8,771 nucleotides of DNA from Alphaproteobacteria bacterium (GTDB taxonomy: Bacteria; Pseudomonadota; Alphaproteobacteria; UBA8366): NCBI GenBank assembly GCA_029861675.1, contig JAOTYV010000205.1, positions 1 through 8,771 on the forward strand, written 5' to 3'. The notes under the pieces were generated by a model. It made no database searches, had not been told where the DNA came from, and saw only the letters and a program-made list of their open reading frames with translations. The position numbers and the translations under genes are program-made. This document shows, piece by piece, positions 1 to 7,004 of the stretch (the stretch's first letter is position 1; each line of letters begins with the position of its first letter).

Positions 1-15
1 GGTGGCTGTGGCGGC

Positions 16-92
16 TGGCGCGCCCGGCAGGACTCGAACCTGCGACCCCTTGATTAGGAATCAAGTGCTCTATCCTGCTGAGCTACGGGCGC
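16..92 (-). tRNA. tRNA-Arg (anticodon CCT), 3' CCA encoded
   Basis: Read on the minus strand, this 77-nt stretch folds as a complete cloverleaf. The 7-bp acceptor stem is GCGCCCG with CGGGCGC. A 4-bp D stem (GCTC/GAGC) encloses a 9-nt loop. The anticodon stem CTTGA/TCAAG carries loop TTCCTAA, so the anticodon is CCT, reading AGG (Arg). The variable loop has 5 nt, and the T stem GCAGG/CCTGC carries loop TTCGAGT. The discriminator base is G, and the CCA tail is encoded at 18-16. All stems pair perfectly. It lies about 66 bp past the stop of the S8 protease gene, on the same strand, but has its own likely -10 box. tRNA-Arg(CCT) genes are common integration sites for mobile elements. Only 15 bp downstream of its 3' end are visible, so integration cannot be judged. 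Confidence 0.97.
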
Positions 93-104
93 CGCGCCGC
101 TGGG

Positions 105-110
105 GTTATA
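105..110 (-). promoter_or_regulatory. putative -10 box of tRNA-Arg
   Basis: The minus strand reads TATAAC, ending 12 bases before the mature 5' end of the tRNA (92). That is a sensible distance for a short 5' leader removed by RNase P. The sequence 16-18 bp further upstream is not a good TTGACA match, so the call rests on the -10 and its position alone. Confidence 0.4.
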
Positions 111-158
111 GCATATTGCGCCCGGCATAAAGACCCCACGGGTGCAATTCGGCGGCCC

Positions 159-3100
159 CTAGAACGGCAGGCGCAGCTTGGCGATGCCGTAGGTTTCGCC
201 GCCGGCAGTCGAGGCGTGCCCCGGTTGCAGGGAATAGCCCACCGTGGCGTCGACCGACGCGGCGGCGCCGAAATCCAGCCCGTAAAACAGCTCGAAATCA
301 ACCTGCCGGCCCGACGGCGTCAACGCGGCGGAGTCGCTGGAAATCGCATATTCGCCGCTTGCCGTGTACCCGGACGTGTAGTTGAAGGTCGCCGAGCCCG
401 AGGAAATACGGAGCGGCTGGGTGGCCACCAGGCCCCAACGATCGCGCCGGCGAAAGATATTTTTGCCGATCAGTCCGCCGCTGAAGCTTTCCGCCGAGAG
501 CAGTGAAACCTCCGACAAGACCGATCCGCCGGCCAGGTCGAGATTGGCGAAGCCCCGGCTGTAACTGCCGAACAGCCGAATTCGGTCCGTCAACCGGGCT
601 TCGATCCGCACCGCGCCGAAACTGGTGGTCGCCGCCGGCCGGTTGCCGAACCCGCCGTCGAGACGGGACCCGAGCAAGGTCCCGCTTTCGCGCATGGCGC
701 CCGCTTGCAGCCCGACCCGGACGCGCTTGCCGAAGGCCATGCTGTGTTCGATCAGCGTACCGGCGGCCGCGCCGGCCGGTGCGTCGGAATATTCGTCCCT
801 GCCTTCGGTGCCCAAGAAGCCAATGCGGAAAGATCCGTATTTCCCGTAGTCCTGCTGCATCGACCAGGCGTAACCCGAATCGAAGAACGAGAAGAAGGGG
901 TTGACCAGAGCATGGCGCGAACCCAGCAAACCACTCTCATGCAAATCGCCCGCCCCGCCGGAAAACATCCGGGCCGGATCGTGCCGGTAGCTCATGGTGT
1001 ATTCGGTGCCGTCCCCCGACAGCCGGAAATATGCGGAAGTGACGTCCTTTGCCGGCGCCTGTCCACTGGAATTGGCAAAACGCGGCACCACGCCATCGCG
1101 GCTGGCCGCGGCGATATTGAAGGAGATCGTCTGGTTGCCGGCCTGGATCGTTTCGGTATCCATCCGGTCGGCGAAGCGGCCGAACCGGTCGTCGAAATTC
1201 TCGCGCGGCGCTTGGGCGATGAAATCCCGTAAATTCACCTGATAGACCCGGTCGTAATCGTCAAACGCACCAAGCACGAGTGAAGATTTGGACAGCGCAT
1301 CGCCGAAGGCGGCGCCGAGCGCGATGCCGCTCCCCGGCACGGTCGCGGTGGAGGCGGTCGGACCGGCGGCGGTGGCCAGCCGCAGAACACCCAATGGCGC
1401 GGTCGCCGACCCGAGATTGAGCAGGCCGTGACCGTACACATCGTCGACCCCCGGCGCGCCCAGATCGGTCGCCGTGGTCAGCAGCAGGTCGACGATCTGC
1501 GTCGGCGTCAAACTGGGAAAGGCCTGTTTGAGCAGTGCGATCGCGCCGGCGACGTGCGGCGCCGCCATCGAGGTACCGGAGAAAGCGGCATAACCGCTGG
1601 CGTCATCCGCCGGATCGACGCTCGAGACGATATCCTCGCCGGGCGCGGCAAGGCAGAAGTTCTTGGCCACGCCACAGCCATTGCTGAAGTTGGTGATCTG
1701 GTTCAGGCGATCGGTCGCCACCACGGCGAGCCAATGCCCGGGAAGAGAGCCCCCCTGGTTCAGCGGCAGGACCGATTCGGCGGTCGGCTGATCGGCACTG
1801 AAGGCAGTCACCGCGGCGATTTCAATGCTGTTCCCGAAGCGGACGAAATTTCCGCTCACGGTATCGAATAACGGCACCAGGCCGGTCGCGGAGTTGAAGC
1901 CGTCATTGCCGGCGGCAAAGACCGAAACCACCCCGGCGGCGGCCGCGGCTTGCCAACTGGCGAGGGTCCCGGCCGAAAAACCGGCCGTGGCGGAGGAACT
2001 CGGCCCAATGAAGTCAAAAGTGCCATCGAGCAGCACCGCGGTGTCCAATACGCTGGAGCCCCAGCTGTTGTTGATCACCGCCGCGCCGTTGGCGACCGCG
2101 TGGTCGACCCCCGCGCCGATCGCTACATCCACCGCTGCGGCGGACGCCAAAAAATCAAGCCGGATGGGAATGATGCTCGCATTATAGGCAACCCCGTGGC
2201 TGCCCTGATTGTTCCTGGCGCCCGCGGCGATACCCGCCACGTGAGTGCCATGGCTGCGCGACGGATCCAGCGGATTGGCCTCCGGATTGAAATCGCCGTC
2301 GGCCGGGTCGAATGGCGCCGTCAACTTGTCGGCAATTTCCGGATGATCCATGTCGAAGCCGGCGTCGATCACGGCAATCCGGATGTTCGTGCCGATCCAG
2401 CCGCGGTCATAGGCGGTCTGGGCGTTGATGCTGCCGAGCCCGTAATTGACGTCGAATTCGGGCGTAAGCTGCAAGCCGCCGCCCCCGCCGCCTGAGCCGC
2501 CGCCAGTGGCGGTAAAGCCGATGACCGCACCACCGATGCCCAAGGCGCCCAGCGCGATCAGCGAGGTGGTGCCGAGCGGAAATCCGGCGGCCGGAACGGT
2601 CGCCGTTTGGGCGTTGAGGTTGACCACGTCGATTTTGCCGACCCTGACCAGACCGTTGGCCGCGGCAAGCGCCGTGTTCGGGTCCTTGCCGCCGATCTTG
2701 ATCGCCGCATCGTAGATCGACAGGAACTGATCCGGCTTCGCTTCGACGGCGGCGGTGATTTCTTCATAGAACGCCTGACTGCCGCCCTTATGGGCAGCTT
2801 TCAGACGCCGCACCGTCGTCGGATCGGCCGCGGGCAAATTTTTCGTGAATGTCCGGGCCGCCTCCATGATTTGCGGCGCCTGGTCGGGCGCCGCCTGAAG
2901 GCCGGCCGTCGCGATATCATTGGCCGCGCTCGGCCGGTTGAGAATGGCATTGCGAATGGTTTCCGGCGCCTGTTTGGGATAGGCGCGCACAACGCGGCGA
3001 ACATCGGCCAAGAATTGCGCCTTGGAATGCCGGGCGCCGACAGCCGTGCGGGCATCTGCCAGATTTGTGTTTCCGGCGGCATTTGCCGGCGTCGGATGCG

Positions 3101-3182
3101 CCATTGCGCCGGACCAGGCCACCGCCGCGCACAACAACAGGATTGGCACCCGGAACGTCGGCCGCTTTGAGTTCTTCCGCAC
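159..3182 (-). CDS. S8 (subtilisin-like) autotransporter serine protease, 1007 aa
   Basis: This is a secreted, surface-anchored subtilase that should hydrolyse peptide bonds outside the cell through a Ser-His-Asp triad. Numbering is from the GTG at 3182. Residues 9-35 form a signal peptide with a hydrophobic core (VPILLLCAAVAW) and Ala-rich cleavage sites. Residues ~38-190 are an Ala-rich helical region with ~15-residue repeats. Residues ~201-223 are hydrophobic, followed by a Gly/Ser run (227-236). The S8 domain spans ~240-600: catalytic Asp273 (AVIDAGFD), His311 (SHGTHVAG), oxyanion Asn426 (AAGND) and Ser538 (SGTSMAAPHVAG). Cys503 and Cys510, just before the APGEDI motif, could form a disulfide. 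After a linker, residues ~715-1007 alternate like beta strands and end in LRLPF, the terminal Phe typical of outer-membrane barrels, so type Va secretion is inferred. An ORF can be extended to TTG at 3188, but GTG at 3182 has the correctly spaced RBS. No promoter was clear upstream. Substrate unknown. Confidence 0.93.
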   Translation of the reverse strand: MRKNSKRPTFRVPILLLCAAVAWSGAMAHPTPANAAGNTNLADARTAVGARHSKAQFLADVRRVVRAYPKQAPETIRNAILNRPSAANDIATAGLQAAPDQAPQIMEAARTFTKNLPAADPTTVRRLKAAHKGGSQAFYEEITAAVEAKPDQFLSIYDAAIKIGGKDPNTALAAANGLVRVGKIDVVNLNAQTATVPAAGFPLGTTSLIALGALGIGGAVIGFTATGGGSGGGGGGLQLTPEFDVNYGLGSINAQTAYDRGWIGTNIRIAVIDAGFDMDHPEIADKLTAPFDPADGDFNPEANPLDPSRSHGTHVAGIAAGARNNQGSHGVAYNASIIPIRLDFLASAAAVDVAIGAGVDHAVANGAAVINNSWGSSVLDTAVLLDGTFDFIGPSSSATAGFSAGTLASWQAAAAAGVVSVFAAGNDGFNSATGLVPLFDTVSGNFVRFGNSIEIAAVTAFSADQPTAESVLPLNQGGSLPGHWLAVVATDRLNQITNFSNGCGVAKNFCLAAPGEDIVSSVDPADDASGYAAFSGTSMAAPHVAGAIALLKQAFPSLTPTQIVDLLLTTATDLGAPGVDDVYGHGLLNLGSATAPLGVLRLATAAGPTASTATVPGSGIALGAAFGDALSKSSLVLGAFDDYDRVYQVNLRDFIAQAPRENFDDRFGRFADRMDTETIQAGNQTISFNIAAASRDGVVPRFANSSGQAPAKDVTSAYFRLSGDGTEYTMSYRHDPARMFSGGAGDLHESGLLGSRHALVNPFFSFFDSGYAWSMQQDYGKYGSFRIGFLGTEGRDEYSDAPAGAAAGTLIEHSMAFGKRVRVGLQAGAMRESGTLLGSRLDGGFGNRPAATTSFGAVRIEARLTDRIRLFGSYSRGFANLDLAGGSVLSEVSLLSAESFSGGLIGKNIFRRRDRWGLVATQPLRISSGSATFNYTSGYTASGEYAISSDSAALTPSGRQVDFELFYGLDFGAAASVDATVGYSLQPGHASTAGGETYGIAKLRLPF

Positions 3183-3188
3183 GTACAA

Positions 3189-3196
3189 CCTCTCTC
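3189..3196 (-). promoter_or_regulatory. ribosome binding site that fixes the protease start
   Basis: The minus strand reads GAGAGAGG, then TTGTAC, then GTG. The purine tract is 6 nt from GTG at 3182 (good spacing) but directly abuts the TTG at 3188 (no spacing). This supports GTG as the true initiator and shortens the longest ORF by two residues. Confidence 0.65.
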
Positions 3197-3341
3197 GAAT
3201 GCCAGGACTGGAATCGTCCAGCCGCTCCGAGTTTCCAATTCCCGCTCACCATTGATTTAATTGAAATATTTTAAGCGTCTGCACGACACGAATCGGTCGT
3301 CCAGAGCCAGCCGGCGCGGGTTCTGCAAAGACTAGAGGCCG

Positions 3342-3358
3342 ACCCTTAAAAAAAGGGT
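3342..3358. repeat. short inverted repeat in the intergenic region
   Basis: ACCCTT and AAGGGT form a perfect 6-bp inverted repeat around five A residues (3348-3352). It lies ~85 bp past the stop of the PagL-like gene and ~160 bp before the protease start. In the minus-strand RNA it would be a hairpin with a U-rich loop, but no U tract follows, so it is not a classic terminator. It could be a weak terminator, an operator or chance. The rest of 3189-3441 shows AT-rich tracts near 3255-3275 but no convincing -35/-10 pair. Confidence 0.3.
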
Positions 3359-3441
3359 TAACGCGGGCGCAACGAACCGTTCTATCGCCTTGAGTTGACA
3401 AGATGTAACGCGATACCGCGCAGGTCCGGGCATCCCCGGGA

Positions 3442-4014
3442 TCAGGGAATTAGACTGCCCAACGGATGGGCGTAGAACAGCATCACCGAGGCGATGCCGG
3501 GGTCCCGGTCGCCGATGCCATAGTTGGACATATAGTGCAATCCCACGCCCAGGCGTGCCCAATCGTCAAAGCGCCAGGCGATATCAAGCCCATTGCGGAA
3601 CTGAAGGATTCCACCGAGATCCTGACCGTCACCGGTGTTATACGCGCCGATGGAGGTGCTGGGTGTCGCCACGATGCGACTGCCGAAATACAGGTCAAGA
3701 TTCAAGCCGAGCCAGCCATAGGCGGATCGGTTGGTCGCGATCAGGCCGCCGATCGAAGGACGGATGTGGAAAAACTCCAACTCCGGTCCGCTGCGAAAGT
3801 GAAAGGAAAAAACGCCGCCGGAATTCCGGTCGGCCAGGATATCCCCGATAAAGCCGCCGCCCAGAAACATCATGGCCGGCGAATCGTTGGCCCGCGCCGG
3901 AGCAATCGACACCAATGCCAAGACAAACCATGCGCCGATCGCGCGGATGAGCCGGCCCCCTCGGGGACGCCCATACAAATCCAAACACCGATTTCCAGCG
4001 GCCATGGCCGGCAT
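3442..4014 (-). CDS. PagL-like (lipid A 3-O-deacylase / acyloxyacyl hydrolase family) outer-membrane protein, 190 aa
   Basis: PagL-family proteins are 8-stranded outer-membrane barrels that remove the 3-O acyl chain of lipid A. The protein has an N-terminal signal peptide (core IGAWFVLALVSIAPARA, residues ~25-42, cleavage likely after ARA). The mature part is rich in Gly and alternating hydrophobics. Near the C terminus it carries the family landmark SNYGIGDRDPG (163-173). The known catalytic residues of the family are a His two before the conserved Ser, that Ser, and a Glu twelve after it. Here the Ser is present (163), the His position is Tyr161 (a His lies at 160 instead), and the Glu position is Ala175, so activity is doubtful. 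The chain ends in PLGSLIP rather than a terminal Phe. The start is uncertain: ATGs lie at 4017, 4014 and 4005; 4014 was chosen because GGTGG sits 6 nt upstream. It follows pip by 46 bp on the same strand, so co-transcription is likely. Confidence 0.72.
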   Translation of the reverse strand: MPAMAAGNRCLDLYGRPRGGRLIRAIGAWFVLALVSIAPARANDSPAMMFLGGGFIGDILADRNSGGVFSFHFRSGPELEFFHIRPSIGGLIATNRSAYGWLGLNLDLYFGSRIVATPSTSIGAYNTGDGQDLGGILQFRNGLDIAWRFDDWARLGVGLHYMSNYGIGDRDPGIASVMLFYAHPLGSLIP

Positions 4015-4060
4015 CATAGGCCACCGCACGGGCGGCGCAAGGTGATGCGGCCGACGATGC

Positions 4061-5020
4061 CTACCGCAACCGGCGAAATCCATTCGTCGCGCCAAGCAAG
4101 GCCGCGCGAACGCCGGTTTCCATCGCAGAATGACCCGCGTCGGGAACAATGACATAGTCGGCGTCCGGCCAAGAGCGGGCCAACGAATCCGCCGATTCGA
4201 TCGGACAGATGATGTCGTAGCGCCCTTGCACGATGGCGCCTGGAATTCCCGACAACCGATGGGCGCCGCGCAACAGATCGCCTTCTTCCATGAACAGATC
4301 ATTCATAAAGTAATGCGCCTCGATTCGCGCCAATCCGAGCGCCACATTTGGATCCGCAAGCGACGCGACCGTGCCGGGGTTTGGCAACAGCGTCGAGCAG
4401 GACCCTTCATACTGACTCCAGGCGCGCGCCGCAGGCATATGAATGTCGGGATTCGGATCGATCAGGCGACGGTAATAATTACCAAGCAGATCGTCCCGTT
4501 CCGATGCCGGGAGGAATTCGGTAAACCGGCGCCACGCTTCGGGAAATATGCGGCGCATGCCGAACATGAACCAGTCGACCTCCGCCTTGCGGCACAGAAA
4601 GACACCGCGCAGCACCAGAGCGATGCACCGTTCGGGATAGGCTTGCGCATAAGCAAGCGCAAGGCTCGACCCCCACGATCCGCCGAACAGCAGCCACCGT
4701 TCGAGCCCGAGGTGATCGCGCAGCTTCTCCAAATCCCGAACCAGATGCGCCGTCGAATTATCCGTCAGTTCGCCAAGCGGCGTCGACCGGCCGGCGCCGC
4801 GCTGATCGAAGACGACAATGCGGTAGTGGCTTGAGTCGAAAAATCGCCGGTGCGCCGGCGTGGCCCCGGACCCCGGCCCACCATGCAGAAATACCGCGGG
4901 AACGCCGGTCGGATTTCCGGATTGCTCCCAATACAAGGTATGGATGTCGTCGACGCGCAGCCAACCTGTTTCGAAAGGGTCGATTTCGGGAAACAGCTCA
5001 CGCTGCGAAGTAGCTTCCAC
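4061..5020 (-). CDS. pip: proline iminopeptidase (alpha/beta hydrolase, family S33), 319 aa
   Basis: This cytoplasmic enzyme cleaves N-terminal proline from peptides. Length and layout match the bacterial Pip family. HGGPG (46-50) forms the oxyanion region, FDQRGAGRS (71-79) is the family signature, and GGSWGSS (113-119) holds nucleophile Ser115. GRYDIICP supplies Asp269 and PDAGHSA supplies His297. The cap domain (~140-230) contains WSQYEG (201-206), where most relatives have WSxWEG, a small change near the substrate pocket. No signal peptide is present. The GTG start at 5020 is well supported: AGGA lies 6 nt upstream, and an in-frame TGA sits two codons before the GTG, so no longer frame exists. 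It is divergent from the SNase-fold gene, with 121 bp between the starts, and probably leads a two-gene unit with the PagL-like gene. Confidence 0.93.
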   Translation of the reverse strand: MEATSQRELFPEIDPFETGWLRVDDIHTLYWEQSGNPTGVPAVFLHGGPGSGATPAHRRFFDSSHYRIVVFDQRGAGRSTPLGELTDNSTAHLVRDLEKLRDHLGLERWLLFGGSWGSSLALAYAQAYPERCIALVLRGVFLCRKAEVDWFMFGMRRIFPEAWRRFTEFLPASERDDLLGNYYRRLIDPNPDIHMPAARAWSQYEGSCSTLLPNPGTVASLADPNVALGLARIEAHYFMNDLFMEEGDLLRGAHRLSGIPGAIVQGRYDIICPIESADSLARSWPDADYVIVPDAGHSAMETGVRAALLGATNGFRRLR

Positions 5021-5129
5021 GGTTCATCCTGACATTGGGCGCCGGCATTCCGGTCCGATAATCCCGTAATGTAGGCAACCACGCGACACCTGCATAGCCC
5101 CGCTTGGCGCGGCCACCACGGCTTTAGGC

Positions 5130-5135
5130 TATAGT
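5130..5135 (+). promoter_or_regulatory. putative -10 box of the SNase-fold gene
   Basis: TATAGT lies within GGCTATAGTC, ending 6 bp before the ATG at 5142. Transcription would start at about the A of the ATG, and no Shine-Dalgarno sequence is visible in the few intervening bases (CGGCCG). This suggests a leaderless or nearly leaderless mRNA. No good TTGACA-like box is found 16-18 bp upstream. Confidence 0.4.
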
Positions 5136-5141
5136 CGGCCG

Positions 5142-5936
5142 ATGCGGACGTTTCTGACGATATGGCTGGTTCTGTGCGCCGTGCCGGGCGGCGCCGCCGA
5201 AATTCCCCTGCCCGCCGGCCTCACGCGCGCGGGCGCGCCCGGCGTCGTGGTCGAAATCATCGACGGCGACACGCTGAAGCTGAGGGACGGCCGGGAGGTG
5301 CGGTTGGTCGGACTGCAGGCGCCAAAACTGCCGCTCGGACGGCGCGGTTTCAAGTCCTGGCCGCTCGCACACGACTCAAAACAGGCGCTGTCGCGCCTGA
5401 CGCTGCAAAAGACGGTAACACCGTATTTCGGCGGCCGCCGCAAGGATCGCCATGGCCGGGTGCTGGCCCATCTCGCCGGCGCGGCCGGACAGTGGGTTCA
5501 GGGCGCCATGCTATCGCTCGGCATGGCCCGTGTTTACAGTTTTCGCGACAACCGCGCGGCGGTCCGCACCATGCTCGATCTCGAAATGCAGGCGCGACGC
5601 CAACGCCGCGGCATCTGGCGCCACCCCTACTACCGCATCCGCCGCGACACGGAAGCCGGATCCGATATCGGCACGTTCCAGTTGGTCGTGGGGCGTGTCC
5701 GCGCCGTCGCAACGGTGCGGGATCGGACCTATCTCAACTTCGGCGCCGACTGGCGGCGCGATTTCACGATCACCATCCGCAACCGATTCCGGCGGTTGTT
5801 CGACGCGGCTGATCTGTCGCCGGCGACACTCGAAGGACGGCAAGTCCGTGTACGGGGATGGCTCGATTCACGAAATGGGCCCATGATCGAAGCGACGCAT
5901 CCGGAACAAATCGAACTTCTCGACACGCCTAAATAA
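5142..5936 (+). CDS. exported SNase-fold (thermonuclease family) protein with a C-terminal OB-like domain, 264 aa
   Basis: The protein starts with a signal peptide (FLTIWLVLCAVPGGAAE, residues 4-20), so it acts in the periplasm or outside. Residues ~35-162 match the staphylococcal nuclease fold: IIDGDTLKL (39-47), REVRLVG (51-57), KDRHGRVLAHL (101-111) and a final GIWR (157-160). Against nuclease numbering, Asp21 (Asp43 here), Arg35 (Arg54) and Arg87 (Arg106) are kept. Asp40, Thr41 and Glu43 are replaced by Gln59, Ala60 and Lys62 in LQAPK, so the general base and part of the calcium site are gone. Residues ~176-260 form a second beta-rich region (GRVRAVATVRDRTYLNFG, then RQVRVRGWL) that looks like an OB fold. 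I recall similar architectures annotated as thermonuclease family in other alphaproteobacteria, but this was not checked. It stands alone on the plus strand, divergent from pip and convergent with rpoH. Nuclease activity should not be assumed; nucleic-acid or other ligand binding is an alternative. Confidence 0.85.
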   Translation: MRTFLTIWLVLCAVPGGAAEIPLPAGLTRAGAPGVVVEIIDGDTLKLRDGREVRLVGLQAPKLPLGRRGFKSWPLAHDSKQALSRLTLQKTVTPYFGGRRKDRHGRVLAHLAGAAGQWVQGAMLSLGMARVYSFRDNRAAVRTMLDLEMQARRQRRGIWRHPYYRIRRDTEAGSDIGTFQLVVGRVRAVATVRDRTYLNFGADWRRDFTITIRNRFRRLFDAADLSPATLEGRQVRVRGWLDSRNGPMIEATHPEQIELLDTPK

Positions 5937-5964
5937 GACGGTCCGCCCGCTGCAATATCCGGAA

Positions 5965-6006
5965 AATTCAATCAAACTGCCTGACCATCCCGTGGACGGT
6001 CAGGCA
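5965..6006 (-). terminator. hairpin terminator of rpoH, possibly bidirectional
   Basis: A perfect 9-bp stem, TGCCTGACC (5978-5986) with GGTCAGGCA (5998-6006), encloses an 11-nt loop. On the minus strand it begins 9 bp past the rpoH stop and is followed by a T-rich tract (GTTTGATTGAATTTT), fitting intrinsic termination of rpoH. On the plus strand the bases after the stem are not T-rich, so it would help stop the SNase-fold transcript only weakly. Confidence 0.65.
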
Positions 6007-6015
6007 ATGGCGCGC

Positions 6016-6900
6016 TTACGCGTCGGCGAACAGATCGGCAGGCCGTTCAGCCTGACGTTCGATATGAACGCGCAGCTTGGCCATGGCGCGCTGTTCAAGC
6101 TGCCGAACACGCTCCTTGCTCACGCCGAGCGTCTTGCCAAGCTCTTCCAGCGTTGCGCCATTCTCGCGCAGGCGCCGGCGGCGGATAATCGTCTGCTCCC
6201 GCTCGGTCAATTGCGTCAGCGCTTCGTTGAGCCAGCGCGACCGGGTTTCGGAATCGCGCAACCCGGTTACCACCTGTTCCGGGCTCGGCCTATCATCTTG
6301 CAGGAAATCCTGCCAGGCACCGTCTGATTCTTCGGCCACCGGCGCGTTCAGCGACTGGTCGCTGCCGGACAGCCGCATTTCCATCGACTCGACTTCGGCA
6401 AGGGGAACACGAAGTTCGTCGGCAATCGAGCGTCGGCCTTCATGGCTCAACCGACCACCGACATTGCCTTCGATCCTGGCGCGCAGTCGGCGCAGGTTGA
6501 AGAACAGCGACTTCTGCGCCGATGTGGTGCCGGTCCGAACGATCGACCAATTGCGCAGAATATAGTCCTGCATCGCGGCCCGGATCCACCACGTCGCATA
6601 GGTCGAAAATCGCACGCCCCGTTCCGGGTCGAACCGCGCCGCGGCCTGCATCAGCCCAACGCTGCCTTCCTGCACGAGATCGCCCATCGGCAAGCCGTAG
6701 TTACGAAACTTCGACGCGGTGCTAATGACCAGTCGCATATAGGCACGCACCAATTCGTGTAACGCATGCTCATCGCCTTCGTCGCGCCACCGCCGCGCAT
6801 ACGCAAATTCGGTTTCGCGCTCAAGCAACGGTTCACGCATCGCAGATCGAATGAACTGCAAATTCGCCTGTTGGGTTCTCGGATCGTCGATATGCGCCAT
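6016..6900 (-). CDS. rpoH: RNA polymerase heat-shock sigma factor (RpoH / sigma-32 type), 294 aa
   Basis: This is an alternative sigma factor that directs core RNA polymerase to heat-shock and stress promoters. Region 2 spans ~45-122, with the core-binding segment GDLVQEGSVGLMQAAARFDP (73-92) and the -10 recognition helices at FSTYATWWIRAAMQDYI (98-114). The RpoH box follows at QKSLFFNLRR (129-138). It distinguishes RpoH from RpoD and is tied to core binding and to regulated turnover in E. coli. Region 4 (~225-278) has LTEREQTII and the helix-turn-helix LEELGKTLGVSKERVRQLEQ (251-270). Length is normal for the family. The ATG at 6900 has no strong Shine-Dalgarno sequence, only GGTATCGG 5-12 nt upstream. 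Alphaproteobacteria often carry two rpoH paralogs; I cannot tell which one this is. It is preceded by an AT-rich 225-bp spacer with a striking palindrome and followed by a strong hairpin, so it is probably transcribed alone. Confidence 0.93.
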   Translation of the reverse strand: MAHIDDPRTQQANLQFIRSAMREPLLERETEFAYARRWRDEGDEHALHELVRAYMRLVISTASKFRNYGLPMGDLVQEGSVGLMQAAARFDPERGVRFSTYATWWIRAAMQDYILRNWSIVRTGTTSAQKSLFFNLRRLRARIEGNVGGRLSHEGRRSIADELRVPLAEVESMEMRLSGSDQSLNAPVAEESDGAWQDFLQDDRPSPEQVVTGLRDSETRSRWLNEALTQLTEREQTIIRRRRLRENGATLEELGKTLGVSKERVRQLEQRAMAKLRVHIERQAERPADLFADA

Positions 6901-6963
6901 TTTGCCGATACCGCTCTGGTCAAGGTCAGCGCCGTTGTAATTCGCGAAGTTTTTCGCCGGCCC

Positions 6964-6979
6964 TGATAATATATTATCA
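6964..6979. promoter_or_regulatory. perfect 16-bp palindrome upstream of rpoH, Fur-family-like operator candidate
   Basis: TGATAATATATTATCA is a perfect palindrome, 63 bp before the rpoH start. It equals the two half-sites of the classical 7-1-7 Fur box (TGATAAT and ATTATCA) but with a 2-bp spacer instead of 1. If transcription starts from the TATAAT at 7005-7010, it lies ~20-35 nt into the leader. There it could act as a repressor site or as an AU-only hairpin (6-bp stem, 4-nt loop) in the mRNA. The protein that binds is not known from the sequence. Confidence 0.55.
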
Positions 6980-7004
6980 AATAAGTCGGATTTTAAGTAG
7001 AAAA

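Noticed and set aside
1..15. Possible integration scar or att site at the 3' end of tRNA-Arg.
   Set aside because: Only 15 bp are visible and no copy of the tRNA 3' end occurs elsewhere in the window.
503..1232. Several long plus-strand open frames across the protease and other genes.
   Set aside because: They are antisense shadows in GC-rich coding DNA, rich in Arg/Pro/Ala with no motifs, while the minus-strand frame has full catalytic signatures.
3208..3221. Hairpin CTGGA-ATCG-TCCAG in the protease leader, as a regulatory structure.
   Set aside because: A 5-bp stem is easily found by chance and does not cover the RBS.
3283..3296. The 14-mer ACGACACGAATCGG here recurs in inverted orientation at 8634-8647, both in intergenic DNA.
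   Set aside because: A 14-base match between any two places in a window of this size is expected roughly one time in three by chance, the flanks do not match, and the orientation relative to the downstream genes differs.
3426..3439. Hairpin CCGGG-CATC-CCCGG right after the PagL-like stop, as a terminator.
   Set aside because: The stem has only 5 bp and no T tract follows on the minus strand.
4018..4302. Longer form of the PagL-like ORF, extending to 4302.
   Set aside because: It would overlap the end of pip by ~240 bp, and the extra N-terminal residues are Arg/Cys/Pro-rich out-of-frame coding of pip, placing the signal peptide over 100 residues inside the chain.
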